Of a DNA stretch of 64,000 nt, positions 37,186-44,859 are shown one piece after another. Below the pieces are notes generated by a model. The model had not been told where the DNA came from, made no database searches, and saw nothing but the letters and a program-made list of their open reading frames with translations. The DNA is from Actinoplanes campanulatus (GTDB lineage Bacteria > Actinomycetota > Actinomycetes > Mycobacteriales > Micromonosporaceae), in assembly GCF_014647795.1 (NCBI RefSeq), contig NZ_BMPW01000006.1, forward strand, positions 310,001 through 374,000, written 5' to 3'. The position numbers and the translations under genes were made by a program. Position 1 is the first letter of the stretch, and every line of letters begins with the position of its first letter.

Positions 37186-37214
37186 GTAACAGGCGTTACG
37201 GTAACATCCGTTAT
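37186..37214. promoter_or_regulatory. Tandem operators between GNAT and TetR genes
   Basis: GTAAC-AGGC-GTTAC (37186-37199) and GTAAC-ATCC-GTTAT (37201-37214) lie 15 nt apart in the divergent promoter region. They are likely binding sites of the TetR-type regulator whose gene starts at 37236. Confidence 0.75.
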
Positions 37215-37235
37215 GAATCGAGGAGGGTGAGACTC

Positions 37236-37823
37236 GTGTCACGAACGGCGGATCGGTCGGCGCAGGGGGCGGCACTGTCCCGGGCGGTGTGGAGCGTGCT
37301 GGCCGAGCAGGGGCTGGAGCGGCTTACGGTGCGCGCCGTGGCGGCCGCCGCGGGATGTACGACCGGGCTGGTCATGCACCGGTTCCCGAACCGGCGGACG
37401 CTGCTGCTGCATGCCCGGCAACTGCTGCACCGGGTCACCCGGGAGCGGGTGGAGATGCTGGAGGCGGCGGCCGGCACGCCGCGGGAGGCGTTGCGGGCGG
37501 TGCTGCGTCAGGGGATGGCCCTCGACGAGCGGACCCGGCAGGAGGCGGTCGTGTGGATCGGCTTCCTGGCCGGGGCGATCGCCGACGACGAGTTGATCGC
37601 CGAGCACCGGCGCAACAACCGGGCCTGGCGGGAGCGGGTCGAGCGGCTCACCGCGGCGGCCGCTCCGGAGTGGAACGCGGAGCGGGTGGCGACCGTCGCG
37701 CTGGCGCTGATCGCGATGACCGAGGGGGTGGCGGCCTACGCGGCGGCGGACCCGGGCGCCTTTCCGGCGGCCGATCAGGAGCGGATGCTGGACGCCGCCC
37801 TGGGCGCCTACGGCCTTACCTGA
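37236..37823 (+). CDS. TetR-family transcriptional regulator
   Basis: 195 residues from the GTG at 37236, preceded by AGGAGG. The N-terminal helix-turn-helix is seen in LTVRAVAAAAGCTTGLVMHRFPNRRTLLLHA (about 26-56). The C-terminal ligand domain is helical. It is divergent from the GNAT gene, with two palindromes in the shared promoter, so it probably represses itself and the acetyltransferase gene. Its stop codon lies inside the first copy of a 113-bp repeat. Confidence 0.88.
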   Translation: MSRTADRSAQGAALSRAVWSVLAEQGLERLTVRAVAAAAGCTTGLVMHRFPNRRTLLLHARQLLHRVTRERVEMLEAAAGTPREALRAVLRQGMALDERTRQEAVVWIGFLAGAIADDELIAEHRRNNRAWRERVERLTAAAAPEWNAERVATVALALIAMTEGVAAYAAADPGAFPAADQERMLDAALGAYGLT

Positions 37824-37930
37824 TCTTCTGGGTGACCAGAGGCTCACGCCCGGCGCGGGCGTTACGGTCCGGACCGGCGGTGAGGCCGCTTCTTCGGTAC
37901 GGCGGTTTCTCCCGTAGGCGTACCGGAAAA
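37818..37930 (+). repeat. 113-bp structured repeat, left copy
   Basis: Begins at the tetR stop codon and matches 38663-38775 at nearly all positions. It holds a hairpin ACGCCCG-GCG-CGGGCGT, the palindrome GGTCCGGACC and a GGTACGG/CCGTACC-like stem. The two copies lie in direct orientation on either side of the Uma2 gene. Confidence 0.88.
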
Positions 37931-37997
37931 TGTCCTGGCCCAACTCGACGGTGTACCGCTTCGGCAAGGTCCTCCGGCAGACGATGGTGGGTGGCTG

Positions 37998-38585
37998 TCA
38001 GCGGCCGCTTGGCCCGGGTGGGGTGAGCCCGTCCAGGTCGATCGTGATGTCGAAGGGTGCCGGACTGTGCAGGGTTCCGCGGAAGATGCCGGTGGGGGCG
38101 TAAGCGCGGGTCGGTTGATCTAGTTCGTAGGCGTGGACGACCGGTCTGTCGCCCTCCTCTTCGACGCGCCAGTAGTGCGGGATTCCTGCTTCCGCGTATT
38201 TGCGGAGTTTGACGGTGCGATCTCGGTGGGCGGACTCGGGGGAGACGACCTCGATGACCAGTCGCACTACGTCGGGCGTGAAGTACGTGCGGCCGGGGTC
38301 GTAGGCGGCGGTGGTGACCACGACATCCGGCTCCGGCCGATTGCGTTCGTCGAGCCGGATCGTCATCTCCTGGTCGACCTCGAGACCTGCCGGCGCCTGT
38401 GCCGCGAGCTCGTGTTTGAGAGCGGAGACAGTGCGGCTGTGCCAGGCGCGCTGCGGGGACATCATGAAGACGAGCGCTCCGTCGATGAGTTCGGTGTGGC
38501 GGGGGGCCTCGGGTAGGCGGTCCAGGTCGTCGGCGAACCAGCCTTCCGCGCGCGGCGGGCGCATCCAGTCGGGCAGCGCTGTCAT
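37998..38585 (-). CDS. Uma2-family (DUF820) putative endonuclease
   Basis: 195 residues. The restriction-endonuclease-like core is present: LIDGALVFMMSP (Glu/Asp region), RNRPEPDVVV, VRLVIEVVSPES and RTVKLRKYAEAGIPHYWRV, with the PD...ExK-like acidic and Lys residues. Uma2 proteins are abundant in actinobacteria and cyanobacteria. Their function is unsettled, and some may be linked to transposons. This copy is bracketed by 113-bp direct repeats, so it may have moved as a unit. Confidence 0.85.
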   Translation of the reverse strand: MTALPDWMRPPRAEGWFADDLDRLPEAPRHTELIDGALVFMMSPQRAWHSRTVSALKHELAAQAPAGLEVDQEMTIRLDERNRPEPDVVVTTAAYDPGRTYFTPDVVRLVIEVVSPESAHRDRTVKLRKYAEAGIPHYWRVEEEGDRPVVHAYELDQPTRAYAPTGIFRGTLHSPAPFDITIDLDGLTPPGPSGR

Positions 38586-38662
38586 AGGACTAGGTTAGCG
38601 AAGCAGTGATGCTCAGGGAGCGCCCGTAGCGAATCGAGAGATCGGAACCGATGTCGCGCCGA

Positions 38663-38775
38663 ACCTGATCTTTTGGGTGACCAGAGGCTCACGCCCGGCG
38701 CGGGCGTTACGGTCCGGACCGACGGTGAGGCCGCTTCGTAGGTACGGCGGTTTCTCCCGTAGCCGTACCGGAAAA
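38663..38775 (+). repeat. 113-bp structured repeat, right copy
   Basis: Second copy of the repeat at 37818-37930. Here the GGTACGGC...GCCGTACC stem pairs fully. It lies between the Uma2 start and the 3' end of the PAP2-like gene. Confidence 0.88.
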
Positions 38776-38780
38776 GGGTC

Positions 38781-39392
38781 TCAGCGAAGCGCCGGGAAGA
38801 TCGTGCCTGCGATGATCAAGCCCGCCAGGGCCCCGGCCACCACCTGGGCGGGAGTGTGCGCGGTGAGCCGGACCCGCGCCCAGCAGCCGAGCAGCACCAG
38901 CGGGGTGCCGATGAGGATGAGTGGGCCGTAGACCGCGGTGAGTGCGGTGAGCGTGCCGGCGGCGACGCCGGCGTGGATGGACATCTTCCACCAGTGAGTG
39001 ACCAGGGCGAACACGGCGAGACCGGTGCCGCCCGCGGTGAGCAGGGCGAGGACCTCGCGTGGGGCGCCGAGCGCGAGCATCACCAGCAGGCCGGCGATGA
39101 GCGAGGCGGTGCCGAACAGCAGCGGGATTCGCCGGGCGGCGCGTTCCGGGATGTGGTGGTTGGTGAGCCGTCCCTTGCGGACGCCGTGCAGCACGTAGCC
39201 GAGCGGGATCACCGCGGCGAAGAGCGCTCCGGGCAGGCCCCACCAGCGGGAGACGCCGGGGGTGTCGCCGGCGTGCCAGCCGACGGTCAGCAGCAGCGCG
39301 GCCACCAGGACCGCGGGGGCCAGCACCTCGGAGACGACGGTGGCGAGCCGGTCCAGAGCGTTCCGGCGATCTTCGGCGACGGCGTTGATCAC
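38781..39392 (-). CDS. PAP2-like membrane protein (lipid phosphatase family)
   Basis: About 203 residues from the GTG at 39392, with six hydrophobic segments. THWWKMSIHAGVAAG and AHTPAQVVAGALAG correspond to the SxH and Hx4Vx(A/G)G regions of PAP2 lipid phosphatases. The first KxxxxxxRP motif is not clear, so enzyme activity is uncertain. The frame runs upstream through the hairpin repeat to 39548, but that part is repeat-derived and not family-like. A phospholipid or polyprenyl phosphate is a possible substrate. Confidence 0.7.
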   Translation of the reverse strand: MINAVAEDRRNALDRLATVVSEVLAPAVLVAALLLTVGWHAGDTPGVSRWWGLPGALFAAVIPLGYVLHGVRKGRLTNHHIPERAARRIPLLFGTASLIAGLLVMLALGAPREVLALLTAGGTGLAVFALVTHWWKMSIHAGVAAGTLTALTAVYGPLILIGTPLVLLGCWARVRLTAHTPAQVVAGALAGLIIAGTIFPALR

Positions 39393-39426
39393 GCCACCAT
39401 CATCGCAACAGCTGCCGCATAACCCG

Positions 39427-39526
39427 CAAAACGCCGCCGGTGTCGAGGCAGCTGATTTGCCGACGCCAGCGGGGTTTGCTGGCGGCGGGAAATCACCTGC
39501 CTCGACACCGGTTACAAGGCGTTTTG
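39427..39526 (-). repeat. 100-nt hairpin repeat, copy 3
   Basis: Matches copies 1 and 2 except for a three-base stretch in the left arm, which moves a mismatch by one position but keeps the number of pairs. It lies downstream of marR on the minus strand and upstream of the PAP2-like gene. It is followed by tandem tag units. Confidence 0.9.
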
Positions 39527-39620
39527 CCGCGGAGCGAAGCGGAGCCATTAGGCCCAGCGTTTTGCCGCGGAGCGAACCGGAGCCATTAGGCCCAGCGTTT
39601 GCCGCGGAGCGAAGCGGAGC
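39519..39620 (-). repeat. 38-nt tandem repeats of the 3'-end tag
   Basis: There are 2.7 units of 38 nt, each with GCGTTTTGCCGCGGAGCGAA, the tag and CATTAGGCCCA. The third has lost one T and is cut short near the marR stop codon. It joins the hairpin repeat to the end of marR. Confidence 0.85.
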
Positions 39621-39628
39621 AATCGAAT

Positions 39629-40087
39629 TCAGTCGTCGGGCTCGGCCATGGTCTGGAAAGCGGCGGCCAGTGCCTTCAGGTCGAGGTCGCCGAGGTGGTC
39701 GAAGATGTGGCGGCGGACGCTGGCCAGATGGGTGGGCCAGGCCTCGCGCAGGCGGGCCAGCCCCTTCTCGGTGAGGACGGCGTTGGCGCCGCGCGCGTCC
39801 TCCTGGCAGCGGATCCGGCGCAGATGGCCGAGCGACTCGAGTTTCGCGGCGAGCCGGGTCATCCCGCTCAGTGACATGTCACACGCGGTGGCCAGCTCGC
39901 TCATCCGCATCAGCTGGCCGGGGGTCTCGGAGAGGTGGCGCAACACCGCGTACTCGCTGGCGGACATGCGCTGTTCGCGCATCAGATCAGCGTCCAGCGC
40001 ACGTGGCATGACCAGCAGGAACCGGCCGAGCGCCCGCATCACGGCCTCCTCGTCCGGGCTGAGCGGTACAGGGCCGGTCGGAGACAT
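39629..40087 (-). CDS. MarR-family transcriptional regulator
   Basis: 152 residues from the ATG at 40087. The winged helix-turn-helix is seen in MRMSELATACDMSLSGMTRLAAKLESLGHLRRIRCQEDARGANAVLTEKG (about 60-112), with the DxR wing motif reading EDARG. MarR proteins usually bind small aromatic ligands and repress neighbouring genes. The only nearby same-strand gene is the PAP2-like gene, across the repeat. No dyad was identified in the 140-nt promoter region. Confidence 0.88.
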   Translation of the reverse strand: MSPTGPVPLSPDEEAVMRALGRFLLVMPRALDADLMREQRMSASEYAVLRHLSETPGQLMRMSELATACDMSLSGMTRLAAKLESLGHLRRIRCQEDARGANAVLTEKGLARLREAWPTHLASVRRHIFDHLGDLDLKALAAAFQTMAEPDD

Positions 40088-40228
40088 GGAATCGATCGTA
40101 CGGCGGGGCGCGAACCACTCTGCGCCTCGCCGGGGCAACGCGTGAGCCCGGTCGCGGGCTGCGTGGGTCCCCGATTCGGGTGACCGCGGGAGACTTGCCT
40201 GCGCGCCGGAGAGAGTCACAATGCTTTG

Positions 40229-41146
40229 GTGCAAAACCAGACAACTAGTGACTCTTGGCAGCATCTGCTCGAAATGCCACGAAAGTCTTGGTGGGCCCAG
40301 CTGCCGTTCGGTGTCCGGATGGCCGCCGGTGCGGGCGCGCTGTTCGTGCTCGTCGGCGGCGGAGCGGCGGGGATCTCCACGATGACCACCCCGGACGGGA
40401 CGCCGGTCGCGGCCGCCGAGGGGGCCGTCCAGCCGGACCCGGGCGCCGCCCGGCTGGAGGAGAACCCGGAGGTGGTCAGCCGTGCTGCGGCCGCCGCCCA
40501 GCCGCTGCCCAAACGCCGCGGCCACACCCCGGCGGCGCCGGTCCCCGCCGGGAAGCCGGCCGGCACCGACCAGCTGAGCCGCGCCCGGGTCGCCGACGAG
40601 CGCGCCGACCGGACCGGGCCGCGGCCCGCGCACACCAGCGGGAAGCGCGCCGGCCGGGACCGGCGGGAACCGGCCGCCGGCCCGGTCGTCACCACCCGCA
40701 CCGACGAACAGACCCGGGCCATCCCGTTCCGGACGAAGGTGATCCGCGATCCGGCGCTGCCGCGTGGGACCCGGTTCGTGCGGTCGCCCGGCGCGCCCGG
40801 TGTGGAGACCGCGCGGTACCTGGTCACCCTCACCGACGGAAAGCAGACCGCGCGCCGGCTGCTCGGCAAGACCGTCACCCGGAAACCGGAGAACCGGGTC
40901 GTGGTCTTCGGCGCCTTCCGCAAGCCGGACCTGGACGCGGCTTGCGAGCACGCGATGGCTCTCTGCGTGCCGATGGGGCGTACCGCGGTGTGCCCGCCGG
41001 AGGCCACCCCCGGCCCGGCGGTGACGGTGGCGGTGACGCCGTCGCCGTCGACGTCGCCCGGGACCGTCGTGACCGAGGAGGACCTGCTGGCCGCGGGTGA
41101 GGAGTTGCTCGACGGCGTACTCCTGGAACCCGCCTCCCTGTGCTGA
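40229..41146 (+). CDS. G5-domain cell-surface protein
   Basis: About 305 residues from the GTG at 40229 (TTG at 40226 is possible). A membrane helix (about residues 28-50) is followed by an Ala/Pro/Arg-rich stalk (about 55-148). A G5 domain follows (about 150-225): TRTDEQTRAIPFRTKVIRDPALPRG and TLTDGKQTARRLLGKTVTRKP are the hallmark segments. G5 domains bind peptidoglycan or sugars in wall enzymes such as Rpf proteins. The C-terminal part has four Cys (two disulfides likely) and no catalytic domain is recognised. Confidence 0.75.
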   Translation: MQNQTTSDSWQHLLEMPRKSWWAQLPFGVRMAAGAGALFVLVGGGAAGISTMTTPDGTPVAAAEGAVQPDPGAARLEENPEVVSRAAAAAQPLPKRRGHTPAAPVPAGKPAGTDQLSRARVADERADRTGPRPAHTSGKRAGRDRREPAAGPVVTTRTDEQTRAIPFRTKVIRDPALPRGTRFVRSPGAPGVETARYLVTLTDGKQTARRLLGKTVTRKPENRVVVFGAFRKPDLDAACEHAMALCVPMGRTAVCPPEATPGPAVTVAVTPSPSTSPGTVVTEEDLLAAGEELLDGVLLEPASLC

Positions 41147-41159
41147 CCGCCGCGAGGTG

Positions 41160-42005
41160 ATGATCGGGGACATGGGATTGACCGATGCCCGTCTGGGCGA
41201 GCTGGCCGAGTACCTCGTCACCGTGCCCGGCGTGGTCGGGGTGGTGCTCGGCGGAAGCCGGGCCCGTGGCACGCACGCCCCGGACTCCGACACCGATCTC
41301 GGCCTCTACTACCGGGGGCCGCTGGACACCGGCCGCCTCGGCGAACTCGCCGCGGAGGTGGCCGGGCCGGGCGCCCGGGTCACGGCGACCGGCGAGTGGG
41401 GGCCGTGGGTGGACGGCGGCGGCTGGCTGACCGTCGACGGCGGCCCGGTGGACTGGATCTACCGGGACGTCGACCGGGTCCGGGCCTGCTGGGCCGACGC
41501 CGAGCGGGGCCGGTACGCGTTCCACGTCCAGGCCGGCCATCCGCTGGGCGTGACCGACTTCTCGTACCCCGGTGAACTGGCATCCGGCCGTATCCTGGCC
41601 GATCCCTCCGGTGAGCTGGCCGATCTCCGGGCGGGGATGCGGGTCTATCCGAGGCCGCTGGCCGAGGCCCTGGTGGCCGGTCTGTGGGAGGCCGACTTCC
41701 TGATCGGGCTGGCCCGCAAGGCGGTGTCCCGCGGCGACAGCGCGTACGTCGCCGGATGCCTGTTCCGGATGGCCGGGGTGCTGGCACACGCGCTGCACGG
41801 CGCGGCCGGTCACTGGCTGATCAACGAGAAGGGCGCGGTCGCCGCGGCGGCCGCGCTGCCCGGGGCGCCGGCCCGGTTCAAGACCCGGATGGACGCCGTC
41901 TTCGCCACGGTGGACGGCGATCCGGTACGCCTCGCCGCCGCGATCGATCTGGCCGCCGATCTGGTCCTGGAGACCACCGACGCGTGCGCGACGATGTTGC
42001 GGTGA
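41160..42005 (+). CDS. Nucleotidyltransferase-domain protein
   Basis: 281 residues from the ATG at 41160 (GAGG upstream); an ATG four codons later is possible. The polymerase-beta-type active site GGSRARGTHAPDSDTDLGLY has the GS motif and the DxD pair. A helical C-terminal domain (about 150-281) resembles DUF4037 proteins. The family includes aminoglycoside adenylyltransferase relatives, but the substrate here is unknown. It stands alone, 14 nt after the G5 gene. Confidence 0.83.
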   Translation: MIGDMGLTDARLGELAEYLVTVPGVVGVVLGGSRARGTHAPDSDTDLGLYYRGPLDTGRLGELAAEVAGPGARVTATGEWGPWVDGGGWLTVDGGPVDWIYRDVDRVRACWADAERGRYAFHVQAGHPLGVTDFSYPGELASGRILADPSGELADLRAGMRVYPRPLAEALVAGLWEADFLIGLARKAVSRGDSAYVAGCLFRMAGVLAHALHGAAGHWLINEKGAVAAAAALPGAPARFKTRMDAVFATVDGDPVRLAAAIDLAADLVLETTDACATMLR

Positions 42006-42132
42006 CCTGCGGTTCTGCAGACTCCGCTGCTACCCGCCTGCCGGCTCGCTAGGCTGAAGTCGAAAATCCGCAACCCGGAGGCGACCGGCTCCGTTGTGAC
42101 TTCGGAGTCCATTCGTAGGTGTGAGGAGAACC

Positions 42133-42165
42133 ATGTCCGGCAAGGGCGGCGAAGGCGGTAGCTGA
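42133..42165 (+). CDS. Possible 10-residue peptide ORF with strong ribosome-binding site
   Basis: ATG follows GAGGAG with correct spacing and encodes MSGKGGEGGS. It could be a leader peptide, a chance ORF or a small bioactive peptide. It lies in a 641-nt stretch (42006-42646) with few coding signals and runs toward the 3' end of the small membrane-protein ORF on the other strand. Confidence 0.25.
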   Translation: MSGKGGEGGS

Positions 42166-42189
42166 CGTTGACGTGGGTCTCCGTCCCGG

Positions 42190-42396
42190 TCAGTGCAGAG
42201 CGACCGTGGCGAGGCCCACCAGCACCGCCGACAGGAGCATCGCCACCGCGAAGACGGTGTTGTGACCGAGCAGGATCGCCCGTCGACGGGGTTGACCGCC
42301 CTCACCACCGCCCGGCGCCGGGACCGGATCCAGGTCGTGGCCGAAGAGTTCCGGCCGATATCTCCGGGTCAACGGCCTCGTCAGATGGGTGAGCAC
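42190..42396 (-). CDS. Small single-helix membrane protein
   Basis: 68 residues with GTG start and GGAGG 9 nt upstream. A polar, Arg- and Pro-rich N-terminal part is followed by a C-terminal hydrophobic helix (VFAVAMLLSAVLVGLATVALH, about 48-68) ending at the C-terminus, so it would be tail-anchored. No family recognised. The 250 nt upstream (42397-42646) hold no convincing gene. Confidence 0.45.
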   Translation of the reverse strand: MLTHLTRPLTRRYRPELFGHDLDPVPAPGGGEGGQPRRRAILLGHNTVFAVAMLLSAVLVGLATVALH

Positions 42397-42646
42397 CGGT
42401 GATCGCCTCCGGGGGTCGAGGATCGAACGGCGTTACTCGATCGATTGCGATGACTCCCGGTAGCATGCGGCGGGCCGGAATGGGCGAGCAATGGCTACTC
42501 GTCAGTAACCGTCGTGGGTGGGCCGGTCTGGCATGGTCGTTCCCCTGATCGGTCACCGGATATCGGGCGAACAGGCGTCCCGTGCCGTGACCATTCACTC
42601 CATGTGAGGATTTGTCGGTAACGCTCACTTCGCCATCATTGGGGCG

Positions 42647-43546
42647 ATGCCGGAGACACCATCGACGTATCACGCACTGTTCAGGGGCACCCTGAACGCC
42701 TCGGTCGTGCTCATCGGTCTGGCATCGGGTGTCGCGCAGCTAGCCGAGATACCCACCCGGATCGGCCAGTGGGCGCTCACCGCGATATCCCTAGCCTGCC
42801 TGCTCTACTTCGTGGTCCGCCTGTGGCAGCTCGCCTTCGTGGTCCGGATCCGCGACCTGAAGGCCGACCTGCGGGAGACCACCAGCCGGCTCGCCCTGCA
42901 GCAGGCCGGGCACCAGCACTACCTGGACGCCATCCAGCGGATCAGCGACCGGGAGAAGCCGCTCTTCACGGAGACCCTCGAGGTGCTCGTCGCGATCGGC
43001 GCCGACGACGACAGCGACCGCATCGTGGAGAAGCGGGTCACCACCCCGGAGCCGCTGGTCACCCACCGGACCATGCGCCCGATCGTGCCCACCGACACCG
43101 ACCGGCTGGCCCGCCTCGACGAGATCTCGTTCAAGACGTTGCGGCCGGTCGGCGGCACCATCACCGCGCTGCCCCTGGAACAGACCCGGCTGCTGCGTGT
43201 CTGGCTCATCTTCGACCCGGCGATGACCACGCCGACCGAGTGGCAGGTCGAGTACCGCCCCCGGGGACTGTGGCGGCCACTGCGCGAACGCGGCTGGGAC
43301 CAACTGGTCTGGGAGGACCGCCTGCCCACCGCGAGCGGCACCCCGTCCGCCTTCACCCGCTTCCAGGTGACCTTCAGCTTCCCGGACAGCGATCAGCCGC
43401 CCAGCGTCAAGGAACGACAGGGGTACGGCCAGATGAGCGAACCCGAACGCGACGCTCGCGGCCGGTGGGAGGTGGTGTGGCGGGACGAGAAACCCGCCGG
43501 CCGCCGCTACGTCTGGGATCTCACGCAGGCGGTCGGCGGGCACTGA
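42647..43546 (+). CDS. Two-helix membrane protein, unknown function
   Basis: 299 residues. Two N-terminal membrane helices (about 14-32 and 40-60) are followed by a coiled-coil stretch (about 62-100) and a cytoplasmic domain rich in charged and Trp residues. The start ATG has no strong ribosome-binding site. It is followed at once by two convergent small genes, one a PH-domain protein. I recognise no domain. Confidence 0.6.
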   Translation: MPETPSTYHALFRGTLNASVVLIGLASGVAQLAEIPTRIGQWALTAISLACLLYFVVRLWQLAFVVRIRDLKADLRETTSRLALQQAGHQHYLDAIQRISDREKPLFTETLEVLVAIGADDDSDRIVEKRVTTPEPLVTHRTMRPIVPTDTDRLARLDEISFKTLRPVGGTITALPLEQTRLLRVWLIFDPAMTTPTEWQVEYRPRGLWRPLRERGWDQLVWEDRLPTASGTPSAFTRFQVTFSFPDSDQPPSVKERQGYGQMSEPERDARGRWEVVWRDEKPAGRRYVWDLTQAVGGH

Positions 43547-43552
43547 ACCCGG

Positions 43553-43915
43553 TCAGGAGGCGTACGACAGGATCAGGTTGTGCACGTGGTGAGCCTTGTC
43601 GGAGCCACGGAACTCGATCTCGTACACGTGGGTGCCGACGGTGATGGCAATCGTGCCGGACGAGAAGAACTGGCCGGCCCAGCTCTTGTTGCTGATCACG
43701 CTGACGCTGCTCACCTTGGAGTAGGGGATGCTGGTGATCGCGAAGCGCTTACCGACGAAGGACTTGTCCTGGATGATGATCCGCCGGCTGGTGAGGCCGA
43801 TGAAGCCGGTCCCGGCGCCGATCGCGTCGTAGACCGCGATGATCTGCTCGCCCTCCAACAGACCGCTCTGGATCTGTTCGAGCTGGCCCTTGTTGTCGTA
43901 CGCCACGTCAGTCAT
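43553..43915 (-). CDS. Bacterial PH-domain protein
   Basis: 120 residues with no membrane helix. The pattern LLEGEQIIAVYDAIGAGTGFIGLTSRRIIIQDKSFVGKRFAITSIPYSKVSSVSV is that of the small soluble bacterial PH-domain proteins. Function is unknown. It is 23 nt downstream of the DCoH-like gene on the same strand. Confidence 0.82.
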   Translation of the reverse strand: MTDVAYDNKGQLEQIQSGLLEGEQIIAVYDAIGAGTGFIGLTSRRIIIQDKSFVGKRFAITSIPYSKVSSVSVISNKSWAGQFFSSGTIAITVGTHVYEIEFRGSDKAHHVHNLILSYAS

Positions 43916-43938
43916 TCGCGCAGCGTAGTCCGCCCGTT

Positions 43939-44250
43939 CTACGGCCTTCCGACCACGGTGCGGTAGAAATCCTCGATCCGGGCCGCCAGGGTGACCTCAC
44001 CGTCGGTGATGGTCGAACCGTCCTGCGGACCCAGGCAGATCTGAGTGTGACCGTTGACGCGCCGGATGGTCGGCCTGATGTGAAGAGTGTCCGCCGCGAC
44101 CTTGATCCGCTCGGTCAACGCGGCATGCTGACTGTCGTCACATGCCAGATCCCGGCGGAGCTGCACCCCGTCACGGGTCCATCCGCTGAGTAGCGCAAGG
44201 GCGTCGCTGAGATAATCCGCGCCGGAGTCCCGGCGTTTTCTGGCCCGCAC
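43939..44250 (-). CDS. Pterin-carbinolamine-dehydratase-like protein, degenerate
   Basis: 103 residues with GTG start. The layout (LLSGWTRDGVQLRRDL, helix, HIRPTIRRVNGHTQICL, then DGEVTLAARIEDFYRTV) follows the DCoH/PCD fold. The catalytic HHP motif reads HIRP and the TH motif reads GHTQ, so the dehydratase activity is doubtful. It may be a binding or regulatory relative, or the resemblance may be only structural. It lies beside a PH-domain gene. Confidence 0.45.
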   Translation of the reverse strand: MRARKRRDSGADYLSDALALLSGWTRDGVQLRRDLACDDSQHAALTERIKVAADTLHIRPTIRRVNGHTQICLGPQDGSTITDGEVTLAARIEDFYRTVVGRP

Positions 44251-44433
44251 TGCCGCACCCCCCTAGCGTCGTTGCCGGCTTGTGGCCGAACTGTCGCCGT
44301 GTCGTCATGGTCGGTGCCCCACAGTTTCGTCCGTCCGGACACTCGTGTCCACGGCCACATATCCGTGATTGCGTGACGATCAGGGCACCAGTGGGCAACC
44401 TGAACGACGAACTTCTGTGCGATCTTTGATCGC

Positions 44434-44859
44434 ATGCGGCCCGAACAGTACGTCAAGCGCCACCCATCACCCAGGGTGATCGTGGCTGCTGTGATCATTA
44501 CCGCCGGCCGGGTGCTGGCCTGCGAGCGCAGCTCCCCGCCGGAGGCGGCCGGGCGGTGGGAGTTCCCGGGTGGCAAGGTCGAGCCGGGGGAGACCGAGCG
44601 GCAGGCGCTGGTCCGGGAGTGCGCCGAGGAGCTCGGCGTCCGGGTGGAGGTCGGCGACCGGGTCGGCCCGGACGTGCCGCTGGCCCACGGCCGGGCCGTG
44701 CTCCGCGTCTACGCCGTCACCCTGCTCGGTGGCGACGTGCCGGAGGCGCTGGAGCACCGCTCCATGCGCTGGCTGACCGTGGACCAGCTGGACAGCGTTC
44801 CGTGGCTGCCCGCCGACGTGCCGATCGTGGCGGAACTGCCGCCACTGCTCAAGGTCTAG
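44434..44859 (+). CDS. NUDIX hydrolase (MutT-like)
   Basis: 141 residues. The NUDIX box is complete at about residues 46-68 (GGKVEPGETERQAL then VRECAEELG), with the metal-binding Glu residues in EELG. The WEFPGGK context is that of MutT-type 8-oxo-dGTP diphosphatases, which clean oxidised nucleotides from the pool. The start may be the ATG at 44434 or a GTG about 14 codons in. It overlaps the 3' end of the convergent acyl-CoA synthetase by four bases. Confidence 0.85.
   Translation: MRPEQYVKRHPSPRVIVAAVIITAGRVLACERSSPPEAAGRWEFPGGKVEPGETERQALVRECAEELGVRVEVGDRVGPDVPLAHGRAVLRVYAVTLLGGDVPEALEHRSMRWLTVDQLDSVPWLPADVPIVAELPPLLKV

Noticed and set aside
38781-39548. Longer start for the PAP2-like protein
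   Set aside because: The extra 52 residues come from the hairpin repeat, and membrane-protein similarity begins only at the GTG at 39392.
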